DNA of 64,000 nucleotides from Thalassobaculum litoreum DSM 18839. GTDB lineage: Bacteria > Pseudomonadota > Alphaproteobacteria > Thalassobaculales > Thalassobaculaceae. The stretch lies in NCBI RefSeq assembly GCF_900102465.1, contig NZ_FNBW01000005.1, positions 62,001-126,000 of the forward strand, written 5' to 3'. This document shows, one piece after another, positions 62,346 through 64,000 of this stretch. Within the stretch, counting starts at the first letter, position 1, and the number at the start of each line of letters is the position of its first letter. The notes under the pieces are model-generated. The model had not been told where the DNA came from and searched no databases. It saw only the letters and a list, made by a program, of their open reading frames with translations. The translations under genes were made by a program, and so were the position numbers.

Positions 62346-63770
62346 ATGAAGCCGCCGATCTGCGTCGATCTCGATGGCACCTTGTTGCGCACGGACCTGC
62401 TGTACGAGTCGCTTCTCGTCGCCCTGCGCCGGCGGCCTTGGATCCTCTTTCTCCTGCCGTTCTGGGTGCTCGCGGGCCGCTCCGTCCTGAAACGCCGCCT
62501 GGCGCTGATCGCCACCGAGCCGCTGGAGGTCGAGACCTTGCCGGCGACCGAGGATCTGGTGGCCTATCTGCGCGCGGAAAAGGCGGCCGGGCGGCGGATC
62601 GAACTGGTCTCCGCCTCCGATCAGCTTCTGGTCGCCAAGGTGGCGGCACGGTTCGGCGATCTGTTCGACCATGTCGAGGGCAGCAACGGCACCGTCAACC
62701 TGAAGGGCGCGGCCAAGGCGTCGGCGCTCGCTGCCCGGCATCCCGAAGGCTTCGTCTATGCCGGCGACAGCACCGTGGATTCCGACGTCTGGAAGGTGGC
62801 GAGCGCTGCGGTGCCGGTGAATGCGGCCCTGGCCCGTCGTGCCTCGATCGAGCGCGTGACGCCGGTGGAGGCGGCCTTCGGCAAGCCCCTGAACACCTTC
62901 AGGGCCCTGCGCTCGGGCATGCGCCTGCACCAATGGGCCAAGAACGTCCTGATCTTCCTGCCGCTGCTGCTGACCAGCACCTATACGCAGCCCGCGATCG
63001 TGCTGGCGGCCCTGGCGGCGTTCTTCGGCTTCTCCCTGGCTGCGAGCGGGACGTACCTGCTGAACGACCTGCTGGATCTGGCCGCCGACCGCAGTCATCC
63101 TCGCAAGAGCCGTCGGGCGTTGGCCTCGGGGCGGCTGCCGCTGGTGGTCGGCATGGCCGCGGCACCCGCGCTGATCCTCATCGGCCTGGTTCTGGCGGGC
63201 CTGGCCGGGTGGGGCGTACTCGCCATCCTCGTGGCCTATCTGGTGCTGACCCTGTCCTATTCTTTCGGCGTGAAGTCCATGGCGGTGGTGGATGTGGTGG
63301 TGCTCGGCGCCCTGTTCACCCTGCGCCTCTATGCGGGACACACGCTGGTGGATGACGGCACGCCGGTCTGGCTGCTCGGCTTCTCCATGTTCCTGTTCAC
63401 CAGTCTCGCTCTGGTGAAGCGGCTGGTGGAGGTGCGCGGTCTCGAGGCGCGCGGCCTGGCGGAGATTCCGGGGCGGGGATACCGCGCGGGGGACAGCGGG
63501 TTCATCGAGATGTTCGGCATCACCTCGAGCGTCGCCTCGGTGCTGATCTTCATGATCTATCTGGCGATCGAGCCGGCCCATGCGGTGCGGCTGGAAAATC
63601 CGGGATGGCTTTGGGTGGTGCCGGCGGCGATCGGCTTCTGGCTGCCGCGGGTCTGGCTGCTGGCCCGCCGCGGCGAGGTGCACGACGATCCGGTTGTCTT
63701 CGCCCTGAAGGATCCGCCGAGCCTGCTGCTCGGGGTGATCGCGCTGCTCGCCATTCTGGGGGCGGCATGA
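62346..63770 (+). CDS. HAD-UbiA fusion prenyltransferase (decaprenyl-phosphate phosphoribosyltransferase-like)
   Basis: The 474-residue protein joins an N-terminal HAD phosphatase domain (about 1-175; DLDGTLLRTD, VSASDQLL, YAGDSTVDSDVW) to a UbiA-type membrane prenyltransferase (about 185-470) with NDLLDLAADRSHPRKSRR and about nine helices. In the arabinan precursor pathway, the UbiA part adds phosphoribose to a polyprenyl phosphate and the phosphatase part would remove the phosphate. It overlaps a DprE1-like oxidase gene by 4 bp, matching that pathway. An ordinary ubiquinone role is unlikely. Confidence 0.87.
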   Translation: MKPPICVDLDGTLLRTDLLYESLLVALRRRPWILFLLPFWVLAGRSVLKRRLALIATEPLEVETLPATEDLVAYLRAEKAAGRRIELVSASDQLLVAKVAARFGDLFDHVEGSNGTVNLKGAAKASALAARHPEGFVYAGDSTVDSDVWKVASAAVPVNAALARRASIERVTPVEAAFGKPLNTFRALRSGMRLHQWAKNVLIFLPLLLTSTYTQPAIVLAALAAFFGFSLAASGTYLLNDLLDLAADRSHPRKSRRALASGRLPLVVGMAAAPALILIGLVLAGLAGWGVLAILVAYLVLTLSYSFGVKSMAVVDVVVLGALFTLRLYAGHTLVDDGTPVWLLGFSMFLFTSLALVKRLVEVRGLEARGLAEIPGRGYRAGDSGFIEMFGITSSVASVLIFMIYLAIEPAHAVRLENPGWLWVVPAAIGFWLPRVWLLARRGEVHDDPVVFALKDPPSLLLGVIALLAILGAA

Positions 63771-64000
63771 GCGTGCGCGACGACTCTGGGGTTCTGGCGT
63801 GGGGGCGGGTGCATCGCGGCCGCCACCAGGTGGCCGAGCCGGCGACGCGGGGCGAGGTCGGGGCAGCCGTGCGCGAGACGGCGGCGGCCGGGGGCACCAC
63901 CCTGGGTCATGGCCTGGGCCGGTCCTATGGCGACAGCGGTCTGAACCTCGGCGGCGGGCTGGTGCGCACGACCGGGCTCGACCGGCTGATCGCCTTCGAC
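63767..64000 (+). CDS. FAD-linked oxidase, DprE1-like (3' end outside the window)
   Basis: ATG 63767 overlaps the previous stop (ATGA), and the frame stays open for 78 codons to the window's end. The peptide has the FAD-binding start of DprE1-type oxidases, with LGHGLGRSYGDSGLNLGGG, the segment that holds FAD. With the HAD-UbiA protein it would make decaprenylphosphoryl-arabinose from the ribose form. Only the beginning is visible. Confidence 0.82.
   Translation, partial: MSVRDDSGVLAWGRVHRGRHQVAEPATRGEVGAAVRETAAAGGTTLGHGLGRSYGDSGLNLGGGLVRTTGLDRLIAFD

Overview
The window is GC-rich (roughly two-thirds G+C by eye). Genes are tightly packed with ATGA/GTGA start-stop overlaps and AGGAGG-type ribosome binding sites. 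Two exact GGAAC-N16-CGTT elements, the EcfG general-stress promoter signature of Alphaproteobacteria, together with many Opp/Dpp importers, amide hydrolases and a class II DAHP synthase, suggest a free-living alphaproteobacterium, perhaps of the Rhodospirillales. This is inference, because no rRNA or tRNA is present.

Layout. (1) 1-2370: end of a sensor histidine kinase, an ECF sigma factor behind an EcfG-type promoter, a secreted PRC-barrel protein and a terminator. (2) 2377-12740: a fused two-in-one ABC exporter, a LysR regulator, an Asp/Glu-racemase-type enzyme divergent from an XRE-cupin regulator, a PAS protein, a remnant of a hydantoinase-B-like gene, a P2-type cation ATPase and a hemerythrin with its own EcfG-type promoter. 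(3) 12760-27194: an amide-catabolic cluster. Two AtzG-like small subunit plus AtzE/GatA-like amidase pairs flank a complete Opp/Dpp importer, a cysteine hydrolase, an asparaginase-like enzyme whose substrate-binding Asp is Ala, and a DMT permease; a second DMT permease and a GntR/FCD regulator close the cluster. Four near-identical ATTG-GATR-CAAT palindromes sit in its control regions. (4) 27198-28438: HxlR regulator and divergent glutathione transferase. (5) 28442-45275: a second amide/ureide cluster with an N-carbamoyl-D-amino-acid hydrolase, a PDC-lactonase-like amidohydrolase, a cytoplasmic NodB-fold hydrolase, a second Opp/Dpp importer, three SDRs, an IclR regulator, HyuA, HyuB and a LysE-family exporter. 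(6) 45424-52771: a chemoreceptor with CheR and a CheB whose receiver domain has lost its phospho-acceptor, then two TPR/GT9-like paralogues and a cupin on the other strand. (7) 52954-64000: class II DAHP synthase, a nicotinate-phosphoribosyltransferase-like enzyme, a glutamine amidotransferase, two GT9 glycosyltransferases, RidA, a DHFR-like reductase, an omega-amino-acid aminotransferase, a small lipoprotein, a Sel1-repeat protein, a HAD-UbiA fusion and the start of a DprE1-like oxidase.

How it works together. Regions 3 and 5 read as a roughly 32-kb block for importing and dismantling nitrogen-rich amides, ureides or cyclic imides. Each has its own five-gene importer, its own regulator and an unusually varied set of C-N hydrolases: amidase-signature, isochorismatase-like, asparaginase-like, nitrilase superfamily, HyuA/HyuB and NodB folds. 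The combination in region 3, with its apparent single regulon, is the best candidate for an undescribed system. The true substrate cannot be read from sequence.
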